Below, in pieces: positions 17,028 to 25,953 of a stretch of DNA of 64,000 bases; positions within the stretch are counted from its first letter, which is position 1, and the number at the start of each line of letters is the position of its first letter. The position numbers and the translations under genes are program-made. Where the stretch lies: positions 31,157-95,156 of the forward strand of contig NZ_AQUY01000001.1 in the NCBI RefSeq assembly GCF_000372445.1, in the 5' to 3' direction. Origin of the DNA: Corynebacterium ulceribovis DSM 45146. GTDB taxonomy: Bacteria; Actinomycetota; Actinomycetes; Mycobacteriales; Mycobacteriaceae. The notes under the pieces were generated by a model. The model made no database searches. It saw only the letters and a program-made list of their open reading frames with translations, and was not told the origin of the DNA.

Positions 17028-17848
17028 ATGGGCAGGTGGGGGCGGCATTGATGCTGGTTGCGGGAGCGCTTGTCGCGTTGCCGACTGCGCAACCGGCTCG
17101 GCGTTTGGGTGTGACTGCTCGAACGCGGGAGCGGCGGCGGATGATGTGGCCCGCAGTGGCAGTCGCAGCTTTGGCGGGTGTGTGGCTTGGGGCGCTGCCG
17201 CTGGTCGCCGGGGCAATTGGCACGTGGGCTGTGAGCAAAGCAGTGCTCACGCAGCGCGGCGGGCAACGGCGACGCCAAGCTCAAGACCAGCTTGCAGAAA
17301 TCGTGGAGTTGGCCGCAGCTGATATGCGGGCGGGTGCTTTGCCGCGAGCCGCGATTGCAGCGGCGGCGGAAGACGTAGGCGGCACGGTCGGGGCGGAGTT
17401 GGCCTTGGCGGCGCGGCGCATGCACTGGGGCCAAGGGGCGGAGGCCTTTGCTGCTGTTGGGGAAGCGGCTGGTGCTGGGACTGATCACCGGGCGGGCGAG
17501 AAAACGGAAGTGAACCTCAGCCGGTTGCGGCACCTGTGGGTGATGTCCACTGAGCATGGGGTGTCCCTCGGCGAGCTATTTCAACAGCTCAGCGCGGACT
17601 TAACCGCGCGGCATAACCATCGACAACGACTGATGGCGTCGCTTGCTGGGCCGCGGACCACCATGTGGATTTTGGCAGCACTGCCACTATTCGGCATCGC
17701 AATGGGCCAAGCAATGGGAACTGAATCCGTGGAGTTTCTACTCTTCAGCAGCATCGGTTCTGTAGTTCTCATTGTCGGGGTGGCCTTCATGTCGGCGGGA
17801 CTTGTCTGGGCTGTGCATCTCACCGAATCGGCAGGTGAACTCGGATGA
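17024..17848 (+). CDS. TadB-like inner membrane platform protein
   Basis: A 274-aa type II secretion F-domain protein. Two membrane segments lie near the N-terminus, a helical cytoplasmic domain (QDQLAEIVELAAADMRAG, later HGVSLGELFQQLSADLTARH) follows, and two C-terminal segments complete the usual TadB plan. Such proteins form the platform that couples the TadA motor to the pilin. The start ATG overlaps the tadA stop (ATGA) and its own end overlaps the next gene, so the order matches Rv3658c. Confidence 0.85.
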   Translation: MNGQVGAALMLVAGALVALPTAQPARRLGVTARTRERRRMMWPAVAVAALAGVWLGALPLVAGAIGTWAVSKAVLTQRGGQRRRQAQDQLAEIVELAAADMRAGALPRAAIAAAAEDVGGTVGAELALAARRMHWGQGAEAFAAVGEAAGAGTDHRAGEKTEVNLSRLRHLWVMSTEHGVSLGELFQQLSADLTARHNHRQRLMASLAGPRTTMWILAALPLFGIAMGQAMGTESVEFLLFSSIGSVVLIVGVAFMSAGLVWAVHLTESAGELG

Positions 17849-18489
17849 TGGGACTTGAACTTTCCTGGCTGAGTTTGGCCACAGCGATGCTAATGCTGCC
17901 GCAGCCACAGTATGTGCAGCGGTGGCGAATTGCCCAGCGCGATGCGCCTCAGCCGCTCGCCACGAAGCTGTCATTGGCAGAGAAGTCGCCGATTGTGCGG
18001 CTGCTCAAACAGACTGCAAGCACACTCGGTGGGCAGCACACATCGCCCGGGCAGCACTTGGCGAATGCCGCAGCGATGGATTTGCTGTCCGCCAGTATCC
18101 GGATGGGATTGCCGGTGTCGGCGGCGCTGCGGGCTGTGGCTCCGATCGCTGGGGCGGTGGCACCGCAGCTGATGCTGGTGGCGCGTTCGGTGGAACTCGG
18201 CGCGGACACGATAACCAGCTGGTCACCGGTCGCTGCTACCGCGGGGTGGTCGGGGGTCGGTCGTCTTGCGGGCCGCTCCGCGCAGTCTGGTGCCTCATTG
18301 GCGCAGGGCATCGCGGATATTGCGACGCAGCAGCGCACGGCCGCTGGCGATGCCGCGGAAGCTGCTGCAGAACGCGCTGGTGTGCTTATCGCGGGTCCAC
18401 TCGCACTGTGTTTTCTGCCTGCCTTCGTGGTGTTGGGACTCGTGCCAGCGGTCATCGGTTTGGCCGGAGCAATGGAGCTGACCTGGTGA
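17845..18489 (+). CDS. TadC-like inner membrane platform protein
   Basis: A 214-aa second F-domain protein, the usual partner of TadB. It has a short N-terminal hydrophobic segment, a helical region (MDLLSASIRMGLPVSAALRA) and a C-terminal pair of membrane segments ending in GLVPAVIGLAGAMELTW. The start overlaps the previous stop by four bases. It matches Rv3657c by position. The next gene, the pilin, is separated by 155 bases, a gap that contains a GC-rich, partly palindromic stretch (18530-18560), possibly an RNA processing or attenuation point. Confidence 0.83.
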   Translation: MMGLELSWLSLATAMLMLPQPQYVQRWRIAQRDAPQPLATKLSLAEKSPIVRLLKQTASTLGGQHTSPGQHLANAAAMDLLSASIRMGLPVSAALRAVAPIAGAVAPQLMLVARSVELGADTITSWSPVAATAGWSGVGRLAGRSAQSGASLAQGIADIATQQRTAAGDAAEAAAERAGVLIAGPLALCFLPAFVVLGLVPAVIGLAGAMELTW

Positions 18490-18644
18490 AACACAAAGAA
18501 TTCGTCGCCCTAGAGGCGCACACCTTTCGCCGCGGCGGCCGCGGGCCCCCTCACCGCGGTCGCCACCTTAGCCCCTCGTTAGCCATTCAATCCGAATCGA
18601 CATCAACCAACTTTCACAATCCAGAACTTTTGAAAGGACACCTC

Positions 18645-18851
18645 ATGAACACCATCACCCAGCTTCCGGCACTGATCCGCTCTCGTATTGAAGCCGCCCA
18701 TACCAATGATGACGGCATGAGCACCGTCGAATACGCCCTCGGCACCGTCGCCGCGGCAGCGTTCGGCGCGTTGCTCTACACCGTGGTCACCGGCGGCCAG
18801 ATTTCGGACGCGCTGACCTCCATCATCGAGCGAGCGCTGAACACCAAGTAA
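18645..18851 (+). CDS. Flp-type pilin (DUF4244)
   Basis: A 68-aa prepilin. After a hydrophilic leader comes the processing site G-MSTVEYAL, with the Glu at position +5 and Tyr at +6 that define Flp pilins, then a hydrophobic helix (GTVAAAAFGALLYTVV) and a short tail. AAAGGA precedes the ATG at good distance. It should be the major subunit of the Tad pilus. Its stop shares a base with the next start. It is short enough to be missed by length filters. Confidence 0.87.
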   Translation: MNTITQLPALIRSRIEAAHTNDDGMSTVEYALGTVAAAAFGALLYTVVTGGQISDALTSIIERALNTK

Positions 18852-19180
18852 TGGCTATTGCAGGGGAAGAAGGTTCCGCCACGGTTGAAGCCGCATTCGG
18901 CATTTCCTCACTGGTCGCCGTGCTGGTGTTGGCATTCGGCGGTCTCAGCACTGTCGCAACTCATATTGCCGCCACCGCTGCGGCCCGTGATATTGCCCGC
19001 GCGGCTGCCCGTGGCGAACCAAACCCTGCCGGAGCCGCCAGCAAGATTCACCCAAAGATGCAGGCAAGCGTCCGTTCTGGTGGCGGCCGTGTCACCGCCG
19101 AAGTGCGGGTACCCATGCCGCTTGTTGACGTCAAGAGCACAGCTGTTGCCGTTGCCGAACCGACAACGGAGGAGAACTGA
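18851..19180 (+). CDS. TadE-like minor pseudopilin
   Basis: A 109-aa protein with the TadE signature: EEGSATVEAAFG, where Gly is followed by Glu at +5 as at a prepilin cleavage site, and then one hydrophobic helix (SSLVAVLVLAFGGLSTVA). The rest is a small soluble domain. It matches Rv3655c by place. The start codon overlaps the pilin stop (TAATG), and its own stop overlaps the next start (TGATG), so translation is likely coupled. Confidence 0.85.
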   Translation: MAIAGEEGSATVEAAFGISSLVAVLVLAFGGLSTVATHIAATAAARDIARAAARGEPNPAGAASKIHPKMQASVRSGGGRVTAEVRVPMPLVDVKSTAVAVAEPTTEEN

Positions 19181-19515
19181 TGCTCCGGCGAATTGGACAT
19201 GCAGCCACTGACGACGAAGGTTCCGTCACGGTCACGGCAGCCTTTGGGGTCGCAGCTGTCATCGCAGCGTGCGCCGTTGGTGCTGTGGCCAGCAAAGCGC
19301 TCGTTGATTCCAGCAAGGCGGCAAACGCAGCAGATTTGGCGGCCATTGCTGGGACCTATGCACTGCTCGACGGCCGTGACGGTTGCCTGGAGGCAACACA
19401 GATCGCACAGGCCAATGGCGCACATCTCACCAGGTGTGTTGTGGACGGTGAAAGCCTTGAAGTTCAAGCCACCGTCGCGGGGCGCAGTCGAATCGCGCGG
19501 GCTGCCCCGCTCTAG
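19180..19515 (+). CDS. TadE/TadG-like pseudopilin lacking the +5 Glu
   Basis: A 111-aa protein known in actinobacteria as a helicase/secretion-neighbourhood TadE-like protein (compare Rv3654c). The N-terminal motif reads EGSVTVTAAFG: it resembles TadE but the Glu at +5 is Thr, so recognition by a prepilin peptidase may differ. One hydrophobic helix follows, then a domain with two Cys (GCLEA, RCVVDG) that could form a disulfide. It is the last gene of the Tad transcript, and its stop codon begins a 14-bp tandem duplication. Confidence 0.83.
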   Translation: MLRRIGHAATDDEGSVTVTAAFGVAAVIAACAVGAVASKALVDSSKAANAADLAAIAGTYALLDGRDGCLEATQIAQANGAHLTRCVVDGESLEVQATVAGRSRIARAAPL

Positions 19516-19540
19516 CTGTTCCGCTTTAGCTGTTCTGCTT
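19513..19540. repeat. 14-bp tandem duplication spanning convergent stop codons
   Basis: TAGCTGTTCCGCTT is followed by TAGCTGTTCTGCTT (one mismatch). The first copy begins with the stop of the TadG-like gene; the minus-strand stop of the 59-aa gene lies at the copy boundary. Removing one copy makes the two genes share CTAG. Confidence 0.85.
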
Positions 19541-19705
19541 GTCGCGCCGGGCAAAAACCACATTGAGCAGCGCAGCCACTGCGATGGCCACAGCAAGGAA
19601 CACCAGTCCCATGACCAGCGACTGGTTTCGCGCGGCCAGGAAGACTGCATTGGCAGCGCCCAGACACCCAACAATCGCAGCGTTCGGGTAAATCGTCGCC
19701 TTCAT
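19526..19705 (-). CDS. 59-aa two-helix membrane peptide
   Basis: The frame begins MKATIYPNAAIVG, has two hydrophobic stretches (about residues 8-24 and 29-50) and ends FARRDKQNS. Its ATG overlaps the helicase stop by four bases (ATGA), so it is probably translated from the helicase transcript. I do not recognise a family. Coding is supported by the coupled start, the full-length open frame and membrane-type composition. Confidence 0.7.
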   Translation of the reverse strand: MKATIYPNAAIVGCLGAANAVFLAARNQSLVMGLVFLAVAIAVAALLNVVFARRDKQNS

Positions 19706-22089
19706 AGTGTCCTCATTTCACGCTGTGTATCAAATATACTTCCAGGTATGCCAGAATTTTTCCCCAGCAATCCGCGCAACAGCTTAATTGCGCCCTCCTT
19801 GGACAGAATTGAGTTCGCATTACCGCACTTCGGCGACTGAATACAGGACGGACACCCAGCCGTACATTCACACGATTCGACCGCTTCGAGCGTCGCTGTT
19901 AGCCAGTCGGTGAAGCGGTCGAAGCCCCGTTGCGCAAAACCAGCGCCCCCAGGATGTCCGTCGTAAACAAAAATCGTCGGCAAGCCCGAATCCAAATGCA
20001 GCGCAGTCGACACCCCGCCAATATCCCACCGGTCACAGGTAGCAAACAGGGGAAGCAGCCCAATCGCCGCATGTTCCGCGGCATGCAGGGCCTCCGGAAT
20101 CTGCTGACCGGTCAGGCCCCAGTCCCGCAGCCGCTTATCCGTCATCGTCCACGCCACCGCTTTGGTAGTCAACGTTCGCGGCGGCAAATCCAGTGGCATG
20201 ACATCCAAAACCGCGCCATTGTCCAGGCGGCGCATATAGTCCACAACCTGCTGGGTCACATCAACTTCGCACATGGCAACCCGCACTCCAGGCGCATACT
20301 CCACCATCTGTTGGATGCCGGTGACCCGGATATCAGTGTTCTCCCGCGCCCACGTCGTCCACTCCGGCGATTCGGCGTGGACCAGCGCCAGGCCGGTCTC
20401 TAAATCCAGCTCATCGACGACAAAAGACTTGCCTTGGTGGAAGTAGAGCGCGCCGGTATGCACACTTGTTTTCGCGGCGGCTTCATCCACCGTGCCCAGC
20501 ACTCGGCCATCGGTGCCGTCGACAATGGCGACTTCCTGGCCGTCACCTCCACGCAGATTCACACCGGAATGTGCTGTCCGTGGGTTCGGCTCCACGTCAT
20601 CGCCGGGATCTGTCGGGAACCACTTATCCCGCCGATGCCGCACCAAACCCGCCTGCGCCAGCTGCTGCATCGATTCGGCTGCACCCCACGCCACAACATC
20701 GGCATCACTAAGCGGCAGTTCCACCACGGCGCAATACAGCTGATCTGCGACGACATGCGGATTCGTCGGGTCAAACACACTGTCCTCAACTGGTCGGCCC
20801 AACAGCGCATCAGGGTGGTGCACCAGGTAAGTATCCATCGGATTATCCCGAGCAATTAGCACCACAAGTGCGCCTTGCCCCCGTCGCCCGGCGCGCCCGG
20901 CCTGCTGCCAAAACGACGCCACGGTGCCAGGAAAACCAGCCTGCACCACCACGTCCAGCCCGCCGACGTCAATCCCCAACTCCAGTGCGTTAGTCGACGC
21001 CACCGCCACTAGCTCACCGCTATCTAGTCGGCGCTCCAGCTCCCGGCGGTCCTCCGCCAAATAACCTGCCCGGTACGCGGCGACTCGCCCCGCTAAATCC
21101 GACCGGCCGAGCTTGCGCAGCCGCTCCCGCATGCCAATCGACACGGTCTCTGCTGACCGCCGCGCCCGAGTAAACACCAGTGCCCGTGCCCCTTCTGACA
21201 CCAGGTCGGCGGTAATTTCCGCGACTTCCGTCGACGCTGCTCGCCGCACTGGCATATCCGTCACCGACTCCAGCCCCGAAGTTGGCAGCAGTTCTGGTTC
21301 CCACAGTGCCACCGTCCGCGCCCCCAGTGGTGCACCGTCCTCGGTAACTGCTACTACCTCGCGCCCGAGTAGGCGAGAGGCATGTTTCGCCGGGTCAGCT
21401 GTGGTAGCCGACGCAAAAATGAAGGTCGGCGCCGCGCCATAGAACCGCGCAATGCGTTCTAGTCGCCGCAACACCATCGCGACGTGCGCGCCAAACACTC
21501 CGCGATAGGCGTGACATTCATCAATGACTACCCAGCGCAGGTTCCGGAACAGTCGCCCCCAATTCTCATGATTACTTAAGATTCCGGCGTGCAGCATGTC
21601 CGGGTTCGTAAACACCCACCGCGCCTGGTCCCGAATCGCCCGCCGCACATCCATGGGAGTGTCACCGTCGTAGGCTGCCACCCCAACATTGCTTAGTGAC
21701 GGAATCTCGGCGCAGAGGCGCCGAATACTCGATAATTGGTCCGCGCCAAGAGCTTTGGTGGGCGAGAGGTATAGCGCGCTGGTGGTCGGGCTGGCAGCCA
21801 TACTCGACAGCACTGGCAGCTGGTACCCAAGTGACTTGCCAGAGGCGGTGCCGGTCGCGACGACCACGTCTTTTCCTTGCCACGCCAACTCGGCAGTGGT
21901 TGCTTGGTGGGTCCACGGCTGGTTGATGCCCCGCGTCGTCAATAAGCCCTGAATTAAGGCGGGGTCGGCCCAGCTTGGCCAATCGGCAGTGCTCCCCGCT
22001 CGGCCCGGTATATCGCGGACGTGGGTGAGAGTGGAGCGTGGGTAATTGTTGACGACGGAGTGGAGCAGTTCTCGCCCGAATGTAGTCAT
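19702..22089 (-). CDS. DEAD/DEAH-box helicase with DUF1998 domain (MrfA/SftH/Rv3649 type)
   Basis: A 795-aa superfamily 2 helicase. The N-terminal half has the Q-motif region, Walker A ATGTASGKSLGYQLP, and VIDECHAY (motif II); the second RecA domain carries QAGRAGRRG (motif VI). The C-terminal DUF1998 ends with a zinc-type Cys cluster (CTAGCPSCIQSPKCGN). B. subtilis MrfA of this group acts in repair of mitomycin damage and SftH is the mycobacterial member; the same kind of role is inferred. An 11-mer copy lies near the start of the gene. The neighbouring cspA is divergent. Confidence 0.9.
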   Translation of the reverse strand: MTTFGRELLHSVVNNYPRSTLTHVRDIPGRAGSTADWPSWADPALIQGLLTTRGINQPWTHQATTAELAWQGKDVVVATGTASGKSLGYQLPVLSSMAASPTTSALYLSPTKALGADQLSSIRRLCAEIPSLSNVGVAAYDGDTPMDVRRAIRDQARWVFTNPDMLHAGILSNHENWGRLFRNLRWVVIDECHAYRGVFGAHVAMVLRRLERIARFYGAAPTFIFASATTADPAKHASRLLGREVVAVTEDGAPLGARTVALWEPELLPTSGLESVTDMPVRRAASTEVAEITADLVSEGARALVFTRARRSAETVSIGMRERLRKLGRSDLAGRVAAYRAGYLAEDRRELERRLDSGELVAVASTNALELGIDVGGLDVVVQAGFPGTVASFWQQAGRAGRRGQGALVVLIARDNPMDTYLVHHPDALLGRPVEDSVFDPTNPHVVADQLYCAVVELPLSDADVVAWGAAESMQQLAQAGLVRHRRDKWFPTDPGDDVEPNPRTAHSGVNLRGGDGQEVAIVDGTDGRVLGTVDEAAAKTSVHTGALYFHQGKSFVVDELDLETGLALVHAESPEWTTWARENTDIRVTGIQQMVEYAPGVRVAMCEVDVTQQVVDYMRRLDNGAVLDVMPLDLPPRTLTTKAVAWTMTDKRLRDWGLTGQQIPEALHAAEHAAIGLLPLFATCDRWDIGGVSTALHLDSGLPTIFVYDGHPGGAGFAQRGFDRFTDWLTATLEAVESCECTAGCPSCIQSPKCGNANSILSKEGAIKLLRGLLGKNSGIPGSIFDTQREMRTL
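21937..21947 (+). repeat. CGTCAATAAGC dispersed 11-mer, copy 6
   Basis: Antisense inside the helicase gene, which reads Gly-Leu-Leu-Thr-Thr across it. Confidence 0.85.
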
Positions 22090-22377
22090 GGCAACCTCCA
22101 GTCCGGTGCGCGGTGATTTAACACATCTAGGGGTCTTTTAGGATTTTTTCAGCTTACCGCTATCAATTTCGGCCGAAACGTGTAACACTACTTCTCGGTC
22201 GCAGTTTCTGATCGCAGTGTTTTGACGCTCGCATAGGAGATCGCGGGCGCGCATCTTCATTATGGGCATAACTAGTAGGCGCAACCTATTAGCGCTCTCG
22301 TGAGGCTGGGCATCGCTAGGCCCGGCGGTATGAAATCGTATCTGCCGACAAGTATCAAGTTTTTAGGAAGTAACAGC

Positions 22378-22581
22378 ATGGCATTGGGAACTGTGAAGTG
22401 GTTCAACCCAGAAAAGGGCTACGGCTTCATCGCTCCTGCGGATGGTTCCGCAGACGTTTTCGTTCACTACTCTGAAATCCAGACCAATGGATTCCGTACC
22501 CTCGAAGAAAACCAGCAGGTTGAATTTGAGCTCGGTGAAAGCGACAAGGGCCAGCAGGCTCAGCAGGTGCGCGTCGTTTAA
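22378..22581 (+). CDS. cspA: Cold-shock protein
   Basis: A 67-aa single cold-shock domain that binds single-stranded RNA/DNA. RNP1 is KGYGFIAP and RNP2 is VFVHYSEI; the N-terminus is the usual [16 protein letters not shown] precedes ATG 22378. About 290 bases without a gene lie upstream, consistent with the long leader RNA often found in front of csp genes; I see no defined structure in it. Two hairpins follow the stop. Confidence 0.95.
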   Translation: MALGTVKWFNPEKGYGFIAPADGSADVFVHYSEIQTNGFRTLEENQQVEFELGESDKGQQAQQVRVV

Positions 22582-22589
22582 TTGACTCG

Positions 22590-22612
22590 CTGAGGCTGTC
22601 GATAAGCCTCAG
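22590..22612 (+). terminator. Hairpin after cspA
   Basis: CTGAGGCT pairs perfectly with AGCCTCAG around GTCGATA, 8 bases after the stop. No T-run, so it may stabilise the mRNA 3' end. Confidence 0.6.
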
Positions 22613-22623
22613 TAATATGTGAG

Positions 22624-22657
22624 ACGGTCTTACTCCACTTGGAGTAGGGCCGTTTTG
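22624..22657 (+). terminator. Rho-independent terminator of cspA
   Basis: A 13-bp stem with two G-U pairs (ACGGTCTTACTCC with GGAGTAGGGCCGT) followed by TTTTG. Confidence 0.85.
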
Positions 22658-22878
22658 TCTATGTGCGGCGAAATAAAGCGCCGTGGCGGGGACTTTCCGA
22701 AAAAGAAAAAATTAGCCGCCTCAACAGGTACTTTTGTGGCCAAATGGGCACCTTGAAGGCTGCACTAAGGACAACCATGTGTACGGTAATGGATTAAACC
22801 CTGTTAAAACTGCGGTAGAACGCAACGCATGGTGCTTCATATTCACCTTCGATGACAGAACGTAGGTAAACGAAAAAA
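22658..22878 (+). promoter_or_regulatory. Leader/promoter region of topA
   Basis: About 220 bases between the cspA terminator and topA. I see no ORF with coding character. The AT-rich stretch around 22690-22800 is the likely promoter, but no convincing -35/-10 pair stands out. Confidence 0.4.
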
Positions 22879-25800
22879 GTGTCAGACAGCGCAGTCCACG
22901 ACGGCAAGAAGCGACTCGTTATTGTCGAGTCCGCCACCAAGGCACGGAAAATTCAGCCGTATCTTGGCGACGATTACATCGTTGAGGCGTCCGTCGGCCA
23001 CATCCGAGACCTTCCCCGCGGCGCCGCAGACATCCCAGCGCGGTACAAGAAGGAACCGTGGGCGCGTCTGGGCGTCAACGTCGACAAGAACTTTGAAGCG
23101 CTCTACGTCGTCAGCCCGGACAAAAAGAAAAAAGTCACCGAGCTGAAGAAGTACCTGGGGCAAGTCGACGAATTGCTGCTGGCAACAGACCCCGACCGTG
23201 AAGGCGAAGCTATCGCCTGGCACCTGCTGGAAGTACTGAAGCCAAAAGTGCCGGTGCGCCGCATGGTGTTTCACGAAATCACCAAACCGGCCATTATCGA
23301 AGCCGCAACCAACACCCGCGAACTCGACCAGGACTTGGTCGACGCGCAGGAAACCCGCCGCATTTTGGACCGGCTCTACGGCTATGAAATTTCCCCGGTG
23401 CTGTGGAAAAAGGTCATGCCACGGCTGTCGGCAGGACGCGTGCAGTCCGTGGCCACCCGCATCATCGTTGAACGTGAACGCGAACGCATGGCGTTCATTT
23501 CCGCCGACTACTGGGATCTGTCAGCCCAGCTAGATACCGGCGAATCCGGCGCGGACCACACCCAGCCAGCGAAGTTCGAAGCGAAGCTGACCGCAGTGGA
23601 CGGCACCCGCGTTGCCCGCGGTGTGGACTTTGATGACCGTGGCCAGCTGAAGAAGCCGGACGACGTCATCGTGGTGGACGAGTCCGCTGCCCGGCAGCTC
23701 GCTGATGGCCTGCAGAACGCCACCCTGACCGTCGCGTCGGTGGAGGAAAAGCCATACACCCGCCGCCCATACGCGCCATTTATGACTTCGACGCTGCAGC
23801 AGGAAGCTGGCCGGAAGCTGCATTTTACTTCCGAGCGCACCATGCGCATCGCGCAGCGACTCTACGAAAACGGTCACATTACTTATATGCGTACCGACTC
23901 GACATCGCTGTCGAAGGCCGGTATCGACGCTGCCCGTCAACAAGCCACCGAGCTTTATGGCGCGCAATACGTGGCACCGTCGCCGCGCCAGTACACCCGC
24001 AAAGTGAAAAACTCGCAGGAAGCGCACGAAGCGATTCGGCCAGCCGGTGAAACATTCGCCACCCCGGGTCAGCTTTCCGGGCAGCTCGATGCCGAAGAGT
24101 TCAAGCTCTATGAGCTGATTTGGCAGCGCACTGTGGCCTCCCAGATGGCGGATGCGAAGGGCACCAGCATGAAGGTGACCATCGCAGGTAGCGCCACCAC
24201 CGGCAACGATGTTGAATTCAGTGCCACCGGCCGCACCATCACCTTCCCCGGCTTCCTGAAGGCCTACGTGGAAGTCACCGACTTCGCTGATGGCCGCAAG
24301 GTTGCGGACAACGCTGAAAAGCGTCTGCCGCAGCTATCGGAACAGCAGCAGCTGACTGTCGACTCGGTCGAAGCTGACGGTCACGCCACCAAACCACCAG
24401 CCCGCTACAACGAAGCGTCGCTGGTGAAGAAGATGGAAGAGCTAGGTATTGGTCGACCATCGACCTACGCGTCGATTATTAAAACCATTCAGGACCGCGG
24501 CTACGTCTACTCCCGCGGTAACGCACTGGTGCCATCATGGACTGCCTTTGCGGTGGTCGGGCTGCTGGAGCAGAACTTCACCCAGCTGGTGAACTACGAC
24601 TTCACTTCCGACATGGAAGATGAACTCGATGAAATCGCCGCCGGTAATGAGGACCGCACCAAGTGGCTGCGCGCCTTCTACTTCGGTGATGCTGATGGCC
24701 ACACTGCCGATAATGAAGCCGATGCCATTGGTCAGCTCGGTGGGCTGAAGCACCTGGTGGAAGGCAACCTGGAGGCCATTGACGCCCGTCAGGTCAACTC
24801 CCTCTATCTTTTCGACGATGACCAGAACCGCCCGATTGTGATTCGGGTTGGCCGCTATGGGCCATTCCTGCAGCGCGTCACTCCAGGCGCCGGTGACGAA
24901 GGCGCGGACCTAGTTGAACGCGCCAACATTCCGGATGCCATGACCCCGGATGAGCTGACTCTGGCGACTGCGGAGAAGCTGCTCGCCACCCCACAGTCCG
25001 GCCGCGAGTTGGGGCCGAACCCTGCCAATGGCCGCATAATTGTGGCGAAGGAGGGCCGTTTCGGTCCGTACGTCACCGAGCTTTTGCGTGACGACGAACA
25101 GAAGACCGCGGAAGCCGACGCGCTTGAGGTCATTGCTGCCGAGCGGAAAGCTGAAGATGAGCAGCGGGCTGCCGAAGGTAAGCGGGCAAAGAACTGGGAA
25201 ACCAAAACTGCGGAGAAGGCGAAGGAAAAGCGTCTGAAGGAGCTGGTGGAGGAAAAGCTGAAGCCAGGTACCGCATCGCTGTTTAAGTCGATGGAACCGG
25301 CAACAGTGACCTTGGATGAGGCACTGCAGCTGCTGAGTTTGCCACGTGTGGTTGGCCAGGACCCAGAAACGGGCGAAGATATTACGGCGCAAAATGGCCG
25401 CTATGGCCCGTACCTGAAGAAGGGCACGGACTCGCGGACCATCGGGTCGGAAGAAGAACTCTTCACCATCACCTTGGACCAGGCATTGCGGATTTACGCT
25501 GAGCCGAAGCGTCGTGGTCGTCAGGCAGCGCCGCAGGCGTTGAAGCTGCTGGGCAACAATGACGTTTCCGGCAAGCCAATGAGCGTTAAGGATGGCCGCT
25601 TTGGGCCGTATGTCACCGACGGTGAAACCAACGCGTCACTGCGCCGCGGTGACACGCCAGAAACCATGACGGATGCGCGTGCCTGCGAACTGTTGTCGGA
25701 GCGCCGCGCAAAGGTGGCAGCTGACGGCGGGGCGAAGAAGACCACGCGGAAGAAGGCTGCGAAAAAGACGGCTAAGAAGGCTGCTAAGAAAACTACCGCG

Positions 25801-25932
25801 AAGAAAACCGCTAAGAAGGCAGCCAAGAAAGCTGCGAAAAAGGCGGCTTCGCGGAACTTGACCAGCCGCACTGTGGCGAAGGGCCAGTCCGCGGCAGCGA
25901 AGAAGGCTGCCGCCCGGAAGGCCACGAACTAG
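22879..25932 (+). CDS. topA: DNA topoisomerase I
   Basis: A 1017-aa type IA topoisomerase that relaxes negative supercoils. The Toprim domain gives VESATKARKI and DPDREGEAIAWH; the active-site Tyr lies in HITYMRTDS near residue 335. Four repeats of the DGRFGPYV type mark the actinobacterial C-terminal domains, and the last about 60 residues are a Lys/Ala-rich tail that binds DNA without zinc fingers, as in mycobacteria. The start is GTG 22879. The stop codon lies in a 15-bp tandem duplication. Confidence 0.95.
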   Translation: MSDSAVHDGKKRLVIVESATKARKIQPYLGDDYIVEASVGHIRDLPRGAADIPARYKKEPWARLGVNVDKNFEALYVVSPDKKKKVTELKKYLGQVDELLLATDPDREGEAIAWHLLEVLKPKVPVRRMVFHEITKPAIIEAATNTRELDQDLVDAQETRRILDRLYGYEISPVLWKKVMPRLSAGRVQSVATRIIVERERERMAFISADYWDLSAQLDTGESGADHTQPAKFEAKLTAVDGTRVARGVDFDDRGQLKKPDDVIVVDESAARQLADGLQNATLTVASVEEKPYTRRPYAPFMTSTLQQEAGRKLHFTSERTMRIAQRLYENGHITYMRTDSTSLSKAGIDAARQQATELYGAQYVAPSPRQYTRKVKNSQEAHEAIRPAGETFATPGQLSGQLDAEEFKLYELIWQRTVASQMADAKGTSMKVTIAGSATTGNDVEFSATGRTITFPGFLKAYVEVTDFADGRKVADNAEKRLPQLSEQQQLTVDSVEADGHATKPPARYNEASLVKKMEELGIGRPSTYASIIKTIQDRGYVYSRGNALVPSWTAFAVVGLLEQNFTQLVNYDFTSDMEDELDEIAAGNEDRTKWLRAFYFGDADGHTADNEADAIGQLGGLKHLVEGNLEAIDARQVNSLYLFDDDQNRPIVIRVGRYGPFLQRVTPGAGDEGADLVERANIPDAMTPDELTLATAEKLLATPQSGRELGPNPANGRIIVAKEGRFGPYVTELLRDDEQKTAEADALEVIAAERKAEDEQRAAEGKRAKNWETKTAEKAKEKRLKELVEEKLKPGTASLFKSMEPATVTLDEALQLLSLPRVVGQDPETGEDITAQNGRYGPYLKKGTDSRTIGSEEELFTITLDQALRIYAEPKRRGRQAAPQALKLLGNNDVSGKPMSVKDGRFGPYVTDGETNASLRRGDTPETMTDARACELLSERRAKVAADGGAKKTTRKKAAKKTAKKAAKKTTAKKTAKKAAKKAAKKAASRNLTSRTVAKGQSAAAKKAAARKATN

Positions 25933-25953
25933 GCGCTAACGAACTAAGCGCTA
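25924..25953. repeat. 15-bp tandem duplication spanning the topA stop codon
   Basis: ACGAACTAGGCGCTA is followed directly by ACGAACTAAGCGCTA (one mismatch). The first copy has the topA stop TAG; the second ends with the minus-strand TAG of the cyclase gene. Confidence 0.88.

Noticed and set aside
25730..25860. Repeat array in the 3' part of topA
   Set aside because: Lys/Ala codon repeats that encode the known basic tail of actinobacterial topoisomerase I.
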